The position numbers and the translations under genes are program-made. Positions 24,101 to 39,100 of a DNA stretch of 64,000 bases are shown piece after piece. This DNA comes from Dendrolimus kikuchii (Eukaryota > Arthropoda > Insecta > Lepidoptera > Lasiocampidae). The stretch's first letter is position 1; every line of letters starts with the position of its first letter. The notes beneath the pieces are model-generated. The model was not told the DNA's origin and did not search any database. It saw only the letters and a program-made list of their open reading frames with translations. Where the stretch lies: positions 27,286,934 through 27,350,933 of the forward strand of contig CM034388.1 of NCBI GenBank assembly GCA_019925095.2. Reading direction: 5' to 3'.

Positions 24101-27100
24101 AAATAGATGGATTAGTTTATCGACCTGATAAATATCTGTATCGAATTAGACGAAAAAACTGCACATTAATATACTTTTGAGAACATTTTATTATTGCGTT
24201 GCTATATGTTTTTACACAAAAGCGGCCATAAACATAGGCAAATTTGTAGGGAAAACCTTAGTTTATATAGATAGCAAGTATTCACACAGGATATGTTGCA
24301 TAAAATTTTTATCTAGGTATTCTTCCATGATCAAGGCGGTATACTCCGAAACTTTTTCTTTATCTTCGAAAGTAGGATAGTTTCCGGGATAAAAAATATC
24401 CTGTATCCATTCTCGGTATTGAGACTAGATGTACATATACAAAATTTTGGCAAGATCGGTAGGGTGATATTTTCGTGAAAGCCTAACAGACGAAGTGTTA
24501 CTTTCGCAATTATAACATTAGTTACGATATGGATTTCCTCACTTGGTGATCTGCTGCTGCAACTCATTGGCGGTTGGCGCCGTGGCGGTACTGATGTCCG
24601 TCCAGGCAACAATCGCTGCGCACTGCTCCCGTTGCTTCGTCTCGTGTCTGATCTGCGCGATCACGGCCTTCGTGTCTTGACCGTATGGACCCATTCGGTT
24701 CATCAACGCTCTCTGCAACAAAGACATTATCAAATCAAATGGGTAAATTACACCATTGTTGGGACAGCCCCAAATGATTGGTATCCTGTAAAATTCAAGT
24801 ATTAATTAGAATTTTATTTGTTTTGTACAATATTAGGTTTAAATTATATTACTTGTTATTAGGCTCTATATGCTAGGTCGTAAAGTTTAGTAAAGTAAAC
24901 ATTTTATGTATACAATTATTTTATTATTGTATGATACAAAACTTATTCGGGTTGCCGATCATTTAAGGGTGCCAACAATAATATACTTTATTTACCCTAC
25001 CCAGTTTTTCAAACTAGGATTTCAATGCAAGTATGCGTACAATTATTTTGACTGGTTTAAGATCGTGTTGGATTATTTGTTCTATACGTTTGTTTAATGT
25101 AAGGTTCAGTTTTAATGACTTTTACCTGTCCACCAGAAGATATGCTAGCACCAATGCATTGAACAACGTTCCATGCTATCAACGCCGGAACAGCTTTCTC
25201 CAACTTCTCCAGTCGCGTTAGTAATTCAGCCTTAAATTCAAAAAAGATATGTATATAGTATGTTCAGAAATTGTTCATCATGATGAGACCTGCATATGAA
25301 GTCAAGTCCATCAAACCTCCTTGGACAAGCGTACCTGTTATACTATCTTTCCGCTCCCCTAAAAATGGGAAATTTAACAGTCAAATCAATTGAGATACTC
25401 TTTAACATCTTACAAAACGTCGCGACCTTATAGATTTTGTTCGCGTATAAAAAATTATGACATCATAACTTTGTCGAAGTAAAAGGACTCAAATAACGCA
25501 TTAATTATTGTTTAAACAGTCATTAAAATTATTCGTATCGTGATATTTTGAAAGTAAGAGGGTATTTTAACGGATGTTTCTATTATGTAAATAATGTTAT
25601 TATTTATTGTAACATGTGTTATCTATCCCAGTGGGACGCCTGAGTCCAGCAATGGGAGGTTTATGGGCTGTTTTAGATTATACTATACTAGAGTATTTGC
25701 GGCTGCGGCGTGGGTCAAACCTTAGTAAGCAGCTGTACGTTACTTACATAAAAACTTAATTAGGTTCTTATATATCGTGAGCGAGGCCGCAGGCCAAAAG
25801 CTAGTATATAAACTTTTCTTGAAAAATAAAAAATTACCTAACTGATGGTGAAAACCGCTTAAAAATCCATTGTGTGGTTTAGGAGGAGTTAGTGGCATTG
25901 CAGACAAGCGTGAAAAGGTGACTTTGTTTTGTACTATGTAAAGAAAAGGATTTAATAAAGAATACGTGAGCGAAGTGGCCATAGTAGTTGAATAAAATCT
26001 GATGCTCACTTCTCTCGCTTTTAAAGCGCACTCCCTGTTGGTAAGCTCGGCCATCAGCCTCTCGGCCTGCGCCCGCGAACATTCTCTCTGCTCTGTCATG
26101 TCTCTTAGTTGAGCTGAACAGAGTTCATAATCCATCTCAAGTCTGGAAAATAACAAGTAAAATATGTTAAGACTTAAAACGATGGATAGTTTTACGTTAA
26201 TATTAAAGGACTTTTAAAATATTTTTGTACGAAACACCTATTAATTCTTTGTGTCAGTTTGAAATCATGAAGAATTGGGTACGAGTATTTCATTGTTATA
26301 ACCATTTACTTACTGTTGCCAATGTAGACGGGTGTCATTTTCGATTTCTTCTAATTCACAGCACTCTTCTTCTAACCTTTCGTATTTGTCTTGCAGATCT
26401 GTTAATTGCGATTCGAGTTCCTGGAAGTTTAATGTACTTTTGTATTACTTTCTTAAGCGGTAGAACCGTTTTCAATATTCCATAGAAGATCCTCAAAGTT
26501 ATGTAGAAGGATATACTTCATTAATCACATTAAGAGATATAAGGTGACATCAAAATTATGGCTTAAATTCAAGCATTTATACCATGGTAAAATATATCGT
26601 TCTTCTATGTTAATACTTAAATTCGTGCGAATGTCAACAAAGCAGTCTCATACTTAACTTAAGAATAGCACTAAAATCATACCTGTATCCTATTCTCTAA
26701 CAAGTATTCTTTCTGTAACCTCTGCGCTAGTTTAGCCTCTTTGACGTCCTGTGCCGCCTCATAAATACTGATCTTGCCCTCTAAAAATTTAAGCCTCCTC
26801 TCGTAATACTGCTTGTGTTTCTTCCCCAACTTCACACACCTGCACTCCAGCCCATCACTATCGTCCTTTGCACTTAACGTCCTATTCCTAACACCTTGCC
26901 TCTCAAGTTTCTCCCTTATACTATTCAGTCGTTGTATTTCGGTGTTTAATTCACCGGTACACTCAAAACTTTCGTTAACATCTGTCTGAGTAAACTTCGT
27001 CTCTGTTTCGACACCTTCGAATATTCCGCTCTCTTGCAAAACACTGTTCGGTTTCCTCTCCTCACTACAAAGACTCTCTAACGATTCGCATTTATATCCT

Positions 27101-30100
27101 TTCTGTTGGTACGGTGTCACTGTTGCTATCGCTTTATGAGTTTTATGTGATGGATAATCTGAATCTGATTTTAGTCTCAGATCACTTATTCGTCTTGGTT
27201 TTGCCTGAAACACGAAAAATTTAAATAATTATATCAAAAAATTTCTTTATGTTGACATGTGATTTGACAATTTCAATAAGATGTATTTACCTGAAAACAT
27301 TCGTCTTCGCTGACAGAACTGCTCAACGCTTGAAGGTTATATAGCAGCATTAATACTTGTTCCAAGCAGCTCCTGTCTTCCGCGGAAGCGGCGTTCAGGA
27401 TCATCTGTTCCAAATGTTCTTTCACTGGGTTGCTCTTTAACGAATCACTGGTGGTTTCCGAATTTCTGTCAAGTATATCCGCGAGTACTTGGGCTTTTGC
27501 AAAATCTTCTTTAAAGTCATCGTGGGGTGTGCCTAAATGTCGTCTTGGATTACAAGGACTGCTTGGAACGTGTGGAGATTTGTATCCGGAATCCATTCGT
27601 TTGAGTTCAGGCGATGCAGAATCTTTGATACGGGAGCCTGGGGACACGCAGCCCGAATCTGAGTCTGTTAGGTTGTCCCTAGCACCCTGTAAACAATTAT
27701 AGCACAATGTTATATAAATAATATGTTCACTTTAGTGCACTGCTATAGCTTCGGTATTAATAAAAAAATCAATTTCTAATGTCATCACTTCGTATAAGAA
27801 TGATTAATTTTCTTTACAATATCAGATATTTTTTGCAATGTTAGAGTCAAGTATGACTCAGTTGCACTTTACGGCAGAATCTTTTTATGTCAACAATGTA
27901 CACATATATCTCACAACTTAATTAAAATTAATTAAATTCGATCACGCTATTTGCTTTATACCTGTATTGTTTTACATGTAACACTTGTGCGAAATGGCCT
28001 CTAAAATTTGTATTGTTTTAAGATCGATTCTGTTTGAGATTGCGTGTATTTCAAACTCAGTCAAGGCGATACTGAACTGTGTCAAATGTTTTATTAGATT
28101 TACATATTAATAGTCAAAAACCTAAAGAGCAATTAGCGTCGGTTAGACTTCCACGACTTTTTGCTGTTCAGTCTTAAATAATGGTTCATGTTACAATATT
28201 ATATCAAGATATGAAACGTGTAGGCTTGCATAACACTTTTGGAGTTACTTGTGGGCGTACTTTAAGGCGTCGTCGCAACATGCTGCGACTAAATAATGCG
28301 TGCCAAAATGGATTTGATTTTATTACTCTATTGATATATAGCTTTGAGTGCAAATACGATAAATTTTATTTAAATTCTGACGATCACTTTGATATACACG
28401 TTTCATTAGCTAACTTATATGGCGAAGTAGGAGATACTACAGACAATAAAACTATATTTATCTAATGTGTACAATATATCACTCGCATTAATTCACATAA
28501 CCATATCTTATAAACACATAGATTTTTTATAATTTTATAGTACCCCTCACGAAATATATCAAAGTTAGTCGCTATTTTTAACCGACTCCAAAATAACGAA
28601 GGAGGCTCTCAATTCGTCGGGATCTTTTTTTTTATGTATGTTCACCGATTACTCCGAGATTTATGATCCGATTTACGTGATTCTTTTTTTGTTCGTCGCG
28701 GAATAGCTGCCATTTGGTCCCCTAAAAATTTGACATAGTTTGGCCCAGTAGTTTTCATTTTATGAACATTTTTTATGAAAAATTTTCCATTTTGTTCCAT
28801 ATGTACACCGATTACACTGAGATTTATGATCCGATTTACGTGATTCTTGTTTAGTTTGATGCGGAATAGTTGCCATTTGGTCCCCTAAAAAATTAACATA
28901 GTTTGGCCCAGTAGTTTTCATTTTACGAACATTTTTTTATTCCCGTTTCTTGGGACCTATATGATTTAAGGAGCACGGCACCTTTCGTAGGTCTACCCAT
29001 ACATAGCTAGACACTAAAAAGTAACAAAAAAATAAAAAAACTTCTTTTAAAAAAACCGACTTCAAAAACTAAAAAACTAAAAAGTATAAAATAACTTATT
29101 TCTAAAGCTATTATTATTAATATATATTATCTAACACATTTTAAAGTCGGTGCTTAGTAATTTTCAAAATATAATAATTTTTATGTTTTACTTTGCACCG
29201 AAGTCAAGATGTTTTAGATAATATATATTAATAATAATAGCTTTAGAAATAAGTTATTTTATACTTTTTAGTCTTTGAAGTCGGGTTTTTTAAATGAAGT
29301 TTTTTTGGTTATAATATGGAAATAAAGATTATTTAGTCTTACAATTTTTCTGAAGAACGCTAGACGTAGACTTCCCCAAGACTTTCAACCAACCCCTACC
29401 GGCAACCTTGTAAAGTTCTTCGACTGATAAACTATCATAGTTAAGTAGTATAATGTATGTATATTAGTAGATTAGTGATTTTTGTTGTATGTTCAAGTAG
29501 ATATTGAATACTCACATGGGTATATTGTATGAAGCAAATGCTAATTTGTGGCGTGATAGACAACGTATAGGAGAATAGAGGAGCACGGGAGGGAAAGACT
29601 CACTAAGCCGGCCCCAAATATAATTGGAAGAATGTGAAAGAAAAAGAAGAACCTGAACTAAACTAAACTGATCTGATTGGCAAGTCTAACCATTGTTATT
29701 ATCATAACTAGAGATTACGACATGGCACACAACGTCAACAGAATATTTTGATGACCTGGAAGAACTTTATTTTCAGGCTGGATATATTTTGTGTTCCTCA
29801 TCTCTATTTTATAAAGGTAATATATTGAATACTGTATTTAGAACTGACTTTAGAGTATAATAAAATACACACGTCTAATGAATTGTATACAGATAACAGG
29901 AAAGGCTTTTATGTATTCAGTGAGTAATATAATAATATTATCTAAGGTTACTGGCAAGGTTAAATGAATTAAATAAGTCAGTGTAAACTTACTTCATTGT
30001 TTATAATTGCTCATAACCCGCCTAATTTACATACGAAGTATCGCTAAGATATAAAAACATGAAACACATAAAATAATGGCCTAAAATTTAAGCCGTCGTT

Positions 30101-33100
30101 ACAATGTGTGTCAATGTATTAGAAAACTAGTCTTGAATCTACATTCCTCAAATGCTTCATCTCCACGCATTACTCAAAGCAGTAGGCACTAACGAAAGTT
30201 TTTATAAGAGTGTATTACAATGTTAACATCTACGTCAGGTTCAGTAGTATATGGTAGCACGATGATAACTCCGCTTATTGTTGAATCAGATGCAAACACT
30301 TCACCCATGAAAAAAGTTCTTTGCCTTTTTTCCTGTTTCTAATTTCAAAGTCACTTAAATGTGATTACAATTATTTACTTGCATACTTTACACGACTACA
30401 TGCGACACGAGATTTCTGTACCATACGTAGGCAAATGTTAAGTATATGCATTAATATATCTAAGTATATTGGACAATAACTAAAAATCTAAATGCAGCTT
30501 ATTTGTGGACGTGTTGCTTTCTTTATCTGGCCTCTACTGAAATATATGTACTAGTGGTTCTGCTACACTTTCTGAGACATAGTCTCCATTCGTCTCCATT
30601 GTAAGGGGTCTGCTATATTCGTCGTAAGCTGCGTGCGGCGTGACACTGTACACTACTGACAATACTTATTCTGAACATGGATTATAATAGTAATTTTTCT
30701 CCGTTCCTTTATGAATAGTTTTAATAGGTAGGTAAATGTCTATAGATTATACATTTTAATTTAGTAGACACCTCCCTTCCAACCTATTTAACGATTCTTC
30801 TCATTTCTGTGAGTAAAGATCATAATTTTAATGTATTTTAGTAGATTCTCGAATCATTTCAAAGTACATACATTAGGCGAGATTAAATAATTATGTGAAC
30901 CCCATTCACAAACACATTGTCTTCAAACAATTGTTGAAAGATCTAGACAATTTAAAGAAATGAAATCTTATTTTTAGTTTTTTGAAAGCAAAATGAGATT
31001 AATACAATTAAGTTTTAGTTTGAATCTGTTTAACGTGATAGAATAAATACTGCTTTTATTGCCAGTGCTCTTATTTTCATGTCTCCTTTGCAATGTTTTT
31101 CTGTTGCTTGTTAATAAACCGGCGTGTCTGTGGTACCTGTCTCTATTTTTTGAATTCACACCTGAAATATTCTGTTCCATCGAAAAAACCCATTAAAAAC
31201 AAAACATATCAACAATATTTCTTTGATCCTCAATTCATTTCCACACACAAGCATTTGACGGAATAGCTCACTGGAACGCAGAGGCTCCGGGTTCGATTCC
31301 TGACACGATAATTTCATAAACGGCTTTTCGTTATTTACTATGATGGTCTGGGTTTGGCCCCAGAGTGGTTCTTTGTACATAACCCATAACACAAGCGTAA
31401 CTTCTTTCATATAGGCATGTACGTACAATGTGTGTGTATATCTATCGATTAAATAAATATTATACGTATTATCTTTTGATAACTATGTCTTTGAAGACCA
31501 CGGCCCATAAAAAGGGCCCGGATTTTTGGAGGACTTGCGTGGGGCCATGGGAAGGCCAACACGTAGAGGCCCCTTGACAAATTTAATGTAAATGTGGCGT
31601 GACACTAACCGGCGATTATCCCTGTCTACACCATATAATAATGCACCCAAGGACAAGTCCCGACCAATGTAGGACTATTGTGGGAAATGAGAACAAAAAG
31701 TAGCGGGCTATTGGGCTGAACTGCTAGTGGTACTAGGGGTCTGGGAATATGGAGACTATGACGTCTGCCCGTCGCAATGTTCGGGGAACATATCTATATT
31801 ATTATTACACATACACATTAAGCATAAACAAAGAGTACATTCATTTATGCCTGGTACATATTACGACATACAAGAGGTACTGTTTGTAACCATTACGCAC
31901 TCAAGCTGACATTTCTGAGCCATCGACTCGGTCAAACAGGACATAAGTGCATTCCCAAGTTGAATCTGAGTAAGACTTATAATAAAAGTCACCCATGATG
32001 ACTATATATCCAATGACTAATGTGTCAACCTTAGTAGACGTGCCATAAAGAGATCATAAAGCACACGGACACTCATAGACAATACATTGTTTAAAAATTG
32101 AACCGTTAATAATGATGAATTGAATATCCGCTAGTTTGTCCTTAAAAGTGAGGTAGTAATAGTTTCAAATGTTGGACTGGAAGTTAAACTAAGGACAAGA
32201 GGTAAACGAACTTGAAATTATTTTAAAATATTTGTTAAGTATCATAATGATTATAATCTATCTAATATGCATTATATACACTACTAGCTGTCCTGGCAGA
32301 TTGTTGTTCTGCCCTGAAGAAATAAAATTTAGAACCCGATTGCAGCGCCACCTACCGGGTCCAAATGTAAGCTATCCTATCTTTGAAGTCTAATCAAACT
32401 GCACACGGTGTGCAAATTTGATTAAAATCGGTCAAGTAGTTTAGGAGTCCATCGCGGACAAACAACGTGACACGTAATTTATATATATTAAGATTGGGAG
32501 TCTTTCGGTAAAACAAAACTTTCCGTAAAACAACACAACTCAATTACTAAATTGATGGCTAAAATTGTCTATTGCACGGGGCTCTTCGCATACAACAAGC
32601 TTCCAAAGTCTCTGAGAGATATCATGTACAATATTAAATAAAATAAAAATTCGCTGCTGACCACTAAATATTACTATAATATAAACGTTTTGAACGATAA
32701 AACCTTATGAATTTACATAACTATATTTGAGATGCTGGTAGCTAAAGGTACGTTTTATTATTATGCTGTCTTATTGCTTACAGATATTTTAAATTAATAA
32801 GCGTTTTGTATTATATAGGTATACTTCAATATTGTGATAATAATTATTTTATACGCCCAATTATGGGCAGAATACATTGATATTATAAAAACCGCAACAT
32901 CTCTGTACATGCATTACGCAACAAATACCTATAATATATTCTGTTCTATTATATTCTAAACAATAGTAGGTAACTAAAACAAATTGCATGAAATTTTTGG
33001 TGAGTTCCAAATATTTCATGCAATTGAAGGCATGCAAAACGAGTGTTGATACTTCGGCGGCTTCCCATCTCCCAGTCATAGCTGTGACAGCCGGGGCTGC

Positions 33101-36100
33101 TGCCGCACACTAGGAGGCCCTGAAACTCCACAAATATGCGTCCATTGGTAATGGGTACATATTTGTGGCTTTCGGGGTTGAAATCCTGGGGCCGTGGGGG
33201 CCTGGAGCTCAGCACCTCTATCGAGACCTCTCAACGCGTCTAATTGAGGTCTCACGTGACCAAAAGGCTGGCTTGCACTTAGGGCAGCGTTGCGATCCAA
33301 CATGGACATGCAGCCAGCATTTTGGGCACACTCCCTCCGACAACGACCTGGAGTCTATGTTTTACTTATAGATTGTTATTTTGTAAGTATAGTAATATTT
33401 ATAATATAGTTTAATTTTATTTTATATTAATTTATTTAGAACTTAGTTTTATTTTATTTTGTATAATTACATTTATTAGGATGAATATAATCTATTGAAA
33501 TTTGCCATTCATTTGAAATTTTAAATTGAGATTTTCTATAAAAACAATAACATCATCATTGCAGTGTCTGCAGACTGTCGCTCCTTATACCTAGTAACAA
33601 CGCCAACGTCCTTGATGATTTTTCGGTACTAATTTTTCGGGCGATAGCGGGGATTCCATACACACGGTCGTTTTCAGATGCATTTTTATTTTATTATAAA
33701 TAAAATAAATTAGTATTTAAAAAAATTATGAAACCAAATTATTTATATCCCTTTTTTAAACATGTAAATATTTACGTTATCCTGTTTTGATAAAAACTGA
33801 AGGAGTGAAATGGTTTCATGTCAATACAGTGTAAACTCTATATAACGACATTGAATGGACTGTGCATGTTATGGCGTTATAGAGAGTTGTCGTTAAATGA
33901 AGAGAAGCCTGTTATTTTTGTCTGACGTCTTTTGCTGCACCAGTAATTTTGTTGTATTTTTTTACTTTTTTTATTCATATATTGAGGCATCTTGGTGATA
34001 AATGAAGTACTTAGAAATTATGATATTCCGGAGTAACTTAAAAATTTCGGTATGTATGATGCCGACAGTCGAGTTTATTATGGGCTAGGATAATAAAGCG
34101 ATAAAAGAACGTACACAGCTGCGCAGCATTTACTAATTTTGGCAACTTAAACGGTACTTTTTATTACTTAATTGTTGTCGTTATCGAGAGTAGGTGTAAT
34201 GCTATATAGAGTGTATCATTGTTTGGAAGACAACCTTTTTTTTTAAGGAGGGCGAAATGCTATTTACGCATAATACTGGGTCCTTTGCAAGGGATTAGAC
34301 CATAGTTGATCAAGAAGGCTTTCCCCTTTGATAAGGGGCAATCCGAACAATAATCAAGTCAGCTTGTGTGGAGACTCAGAGAAGTTGCACGGGCAACAAC
34401 CACTACCCACTAAAACCACCCTCCTCCCATGTGCCCCGCGCTTTTTATGTAGGAAAGGCTGAGACTTAGAACGTAGTTACGCCCAGTCCGATCCAGCGCA
34501 AAAAGTGCCTGAATGTGCCCCGGGAATCAGAACACATTCACTTCGTCAGCGGGGGTGATAAATCCTTTGCTCCCTTGATATTTAAAGGCCCCTCGTGGAA
34601 GACAAGCTAAACCAACCAAAGCCAAGTGATTTCGACGCTTAAGGAAATTTGTCGTTAAATCGAGTCACGTTACATGGAGTTTACACTGTAATTTGAAGAT
34701 GATTTGGTGTTTTTTTTAACTTTAAGTAACTATAGAAAAGTTACAAAAAAATACACCTTACGTCTCATATCGTGAAAATTTATGATAATTTTTTGGTAAA
34801 TTATTGATCACTAATTACCAACAAAAAGTTGCTTAGTTTGCGCCGCATTTTCAACCTTTTATGGCAATCACTGACCTTAAATTGCATGATAGAAACATTG
34901 AGATGCAAACTGCTTATACTCGCTCCTGGGATATAGAATGCAATTAGTATACAGAAACTGAATTTGAGATATCGAAATCATTATGAAAATTCCTCACGTA
35001 AATGCAAATATGTAACAACAATAAAACACACAAGATTGCGTCTAAAACATTATGTAAATACGACCTTGGCTCATGGCGCGTAAAAGGATAAGTGTCCTTT
35101 CTAATCTAAGATAAATAACTGAATACAATTCTGAGATTCGTGATTTACGAGCTAAATAGTGTGTTTCCTAGTGCTCCTTAAAGGAATAGAGAATGCTTTA
35201 AGGTTGTCAGTTAGGCAGACTAGTTAGAGAGTCCTAAAGTAGATAAAATTTCCGTTCGGCCTGGAGTAGGATGTGCGAGCGAACCTAAAGGCCGGATTAT
35301 AGACGCCAGAAAAAACAGTGAGGAGTTTTTGTAGGTATCCCCAACTCGGGTGGCCATAGCCGTGTTTCGTCCCACGCATGGAAGAAGGATGTTATTTTTT
35401 CACGTCCCAAGGTGGCGGATCTCACTCACCCCAATCGTGACTTCCCGGAAGATTAGTAATCCTCAAGTGGATTTGCCCTTAGATAGACAAAGATACAGCC
35501 TCTTTTAAAAGGTAAAAGAAATATATATTATTTATTATAATTATATATTAATATTGCTACGACCTAGACGCCGACAAAGACAAATTCACACCTGCATATC
35601 TGTAGAAACACATTTTATTACCTTTCGGCATTTCGACTTCTTTTGTTTACTTTGTATTTAAAATTTGTGATTAAAAAACAGCCCATTGTGTATTGTAATC
35701 TTTTAGGGTCTATTGTTGTATTGTGATCACTGCCAGGTGTCTCGGATTTAAAGTACAACCTTATTCAAAGAAATTCGGTCCCCGCGGCTGGGCAGACATA
35801 TTGCATCTGTGCGGTATAAAGCAATGCCCCAATTGAGAGAGGAGGCAGTCGAGCGATAACCACGAGCGAAGCAAGACTTGTGTACATTCGGTAATCTATT
35901 TAGTGACGGACTGCGCATGTTATTGTATTTGTACCTTGTAATTCCATCGGCATTTTAATCCGAGTCCCGCAACTCGTAACAATATATATTATTGTTTATT
36001 TTTTTATTCAGGTATACCTATGTATTGTGTAATATTTATATATGTGTTTAATTTCTACCCAACAGTCATACATTTGCGAATGTTCCTAAAATCCGTAACT

Positions 36101-39100
36101 ATGTTTGTTTATCTGGAATAGATCGCCCTAAAGCGATAAGGGCAGGGCGTCCATTGTTCCTTTAGTATTTGAAATTAAATGAAATTGAAACGAAATGAAA
36201 TGAAATTTATTGGCATGTAAGTAAGTAGTACAAGGTACATATAAAATTACTAAAATACAGAGAACAGTACAAATGTCGTCCCAAAGGAGACTCTGTTTAA
36301 TGTGACTACTTCAAATTGATGAATAATAAAGAGTATTCTATCTATCTATCTAACAGGTACTTAACTTAACAGAGGATCAGCTGGGTTAGAAAATTTAACT
36401 AAGCAAAAATCATTCTCAGAAGATATATTTAAGTCAACATTAATGATGAATCTAATAGCAAGCAGAAATTCCTTTTAGATATATTAAGGTAAATTTTTGA
36501 CTAAACTAAGTTCTAAATCTATATTTATTTTATATATTAACCTTCTTTTTTTTGCTTCTGCTTTCAAGTATTCTGAAATTCTAAAGGAGGATGTAAAGAT
36601 AAGTAAAATTTTGCATATCAATCAGTAACAGTCATTCGTAGAAATAAGTTATTGAAGTTAACTAATAAATAGACAAAGTAAGTAATACTGGTTACTTTGT
36701 CAGCATAGTTGAAAATCGATATGATTATAGAAGTCGTCATTATCTATATATATATAAATCAATTGCTGTTCGTTAGTCTCGCTAAAACTCGAGAGCTGCT
36801 GGACTGATTTGGCTAATTTTGGTTTTGAATTACTTGCGGAAGTCCAGGAAAGGTTTAAAAGGTGAGTAAATATGAAAAAAATCCTTGGAATATAGTAAAA
36901 ACAACAATTTCGCTTTCCCTTAGAAACTATTCCTACCTGTCAAACATTTGATGTTCGTCCCGTCGTTTAGGAACCAATTAAATTTAAAAGTCGTTCAGAA
37001 ATCAAATTAAATTTACAAGAGAAGTTTTTTTTTCAATTTTTTGGTTTTGAATGTCAAACGTTTGATGTTCGTCCCGTCGTTCAGAAATATTTTTTTTTAT
37101 TACGAATACTTTTTGTTCCGGTTAAGTTTTGACCACATTTTTTACTAAAGTTGAAGCATTCTGCAATTATCGTTCAGCTTTTTTATTTGTTGAATCTGAG
37201 GCGGTACGAAGTTTGCCGGGTCAGCTAGTTTTATAATATTTATGAAAAATATGCTTTAAAGTGATTATTTAAAATCATATACCTGAACGATTTCCGTAAA
37301 ATCCATAGCCTTGTGTTCACTGTGTTCCTCAATAAATTACATACAACATCACTGTTTGTTAATTGAAAAAAAAAAGGAAATCACTTAATTATAGGCAGGT
37401 ACGCGTTTTTATCTCACTGCAATAATAACTGGTCTAATAATATTTAATCACTTAATTTCAGTTCCTCAATTTTAATGACAAGATTTTTTTTCTTAATGTT
37501 CATTGTATTCCTCAATAAATTATAAATACTAATAAACAACATCACTACTAGTCACAATAAAAAAAAAGTCATGGAAATCACTTATTTGTCGGCATACACG
37601 TTTTTATAGCACTGCAATTATTATCATTATAAAATCTAGTCATATTTTATTAATCAATCGCAATTACGCAATGTTAATAACAAGATTTGTTTCTTAGTAT
37701 TTATTATATTCCTGAATAAATTATAAATACTAAACAACATCCCTATTATCCCAAAAAAAAATCGTCATGGAAATCATTTATTTGTCGGCATATACGTTTT
37801 TATATCACTACAACTATTATAACTATAAAGTCTAGTCAATTTTTTTCAAATTCATTATATTCCTCAATAAATTATAAATACTAATAAACAACATCACTAT
37901 TAGTCCCAATGAAAAAAAAAGTCATGGAAATCACTTATTTGTCGGCATACACGTTTTTATATCACTACAATTATTATCATTCATCATCATCTAGTCACAT
38001 TGTATCACTCAATCGCAATTACGTAATGTTAATAACAAGATTTGTTTCTTAGTATTTATTATATCCTTCAATAAATTATAAATACTAAACAAGATCACTA
38101 TTTATTTTCTCACTTCTAAAAACTTGTCACTTTAATCACTTATTTGTCGGCATACATGTTTTTATGTCGCTACAATAATTGATAGTCATATTTTAGCACT
38201 TAATTGCAATTATTCAATGACAGGATTTTTTAAATGTTATTCCTATAGATTCATCTAATGTTTAATTTACAATATAATTGTAATCTACGATATAATATAT
38301 TTGTACGTAAATACAAATTATTTACGTAATAAATTCTAATTTCGTTCCAACACAACCACTACGTAGTGTATCAACTGCGTAAATGTGTATAATTCTCAGG
38401 TAAAAGATCTGGTAATCACATCAATGTTTACATAGTGATTTGTTTTAGTTGATCACGTGGAAAAATCATTTAAATGTTAATTAGTTTTATATTCTCCGTT
38501 AATAACTTCAAGGAGAACTGTTGGATAGCACTACATGTAGGTAAATATGGCTAGACAAAGAACATATAAGCTAACTGATTGACAGAATAGAATGTCCAAC
38601 CAAGAGTTGTCTGGGAAATAAATAAATACTATCCCCATTAAACCAATATAATACCCAATGAGTTCTGTGTAATATTAATATAATGTCACGGGTACAATGA
38701 ATTTTATTAATTTTGGTACAATTTTGATTGTTTAAGACATTGTTGAAATTCTAAAAAAATATGTTATATATATATTTAAAAATAAAAGAAAAGCTATATA
38801 GAAACACAACTTTAAAAATTTATAATATAAAAACAATTATTAAAAAAATAGAACAAAGAATGTAAATTTTGTATCTAATTTGTAAGAATAAAAAATGATA
38901 ACTCACTCTCATACAGAACAGCATTTTTCTCGAAAATTAAATGTAATTACCCAAAACCGGTGCTATACTAATGACCACCCAAATAACTCTTACGAAAACC
39001 TCGCAAAACAATGAAATAACTACAAAACTGTTACGAACTGAAACAACACCCACCTCACTAGTATTGCGTTAATGTAGTTTTTTTTTTAATTTCTTTAAAA

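Noticed and set aside
35830..35940. Host exon in the GC-richer stretch near 35.8 kb
   Set aside because: There is no open frame over 40 codons. The segment fits a solo LTR better.
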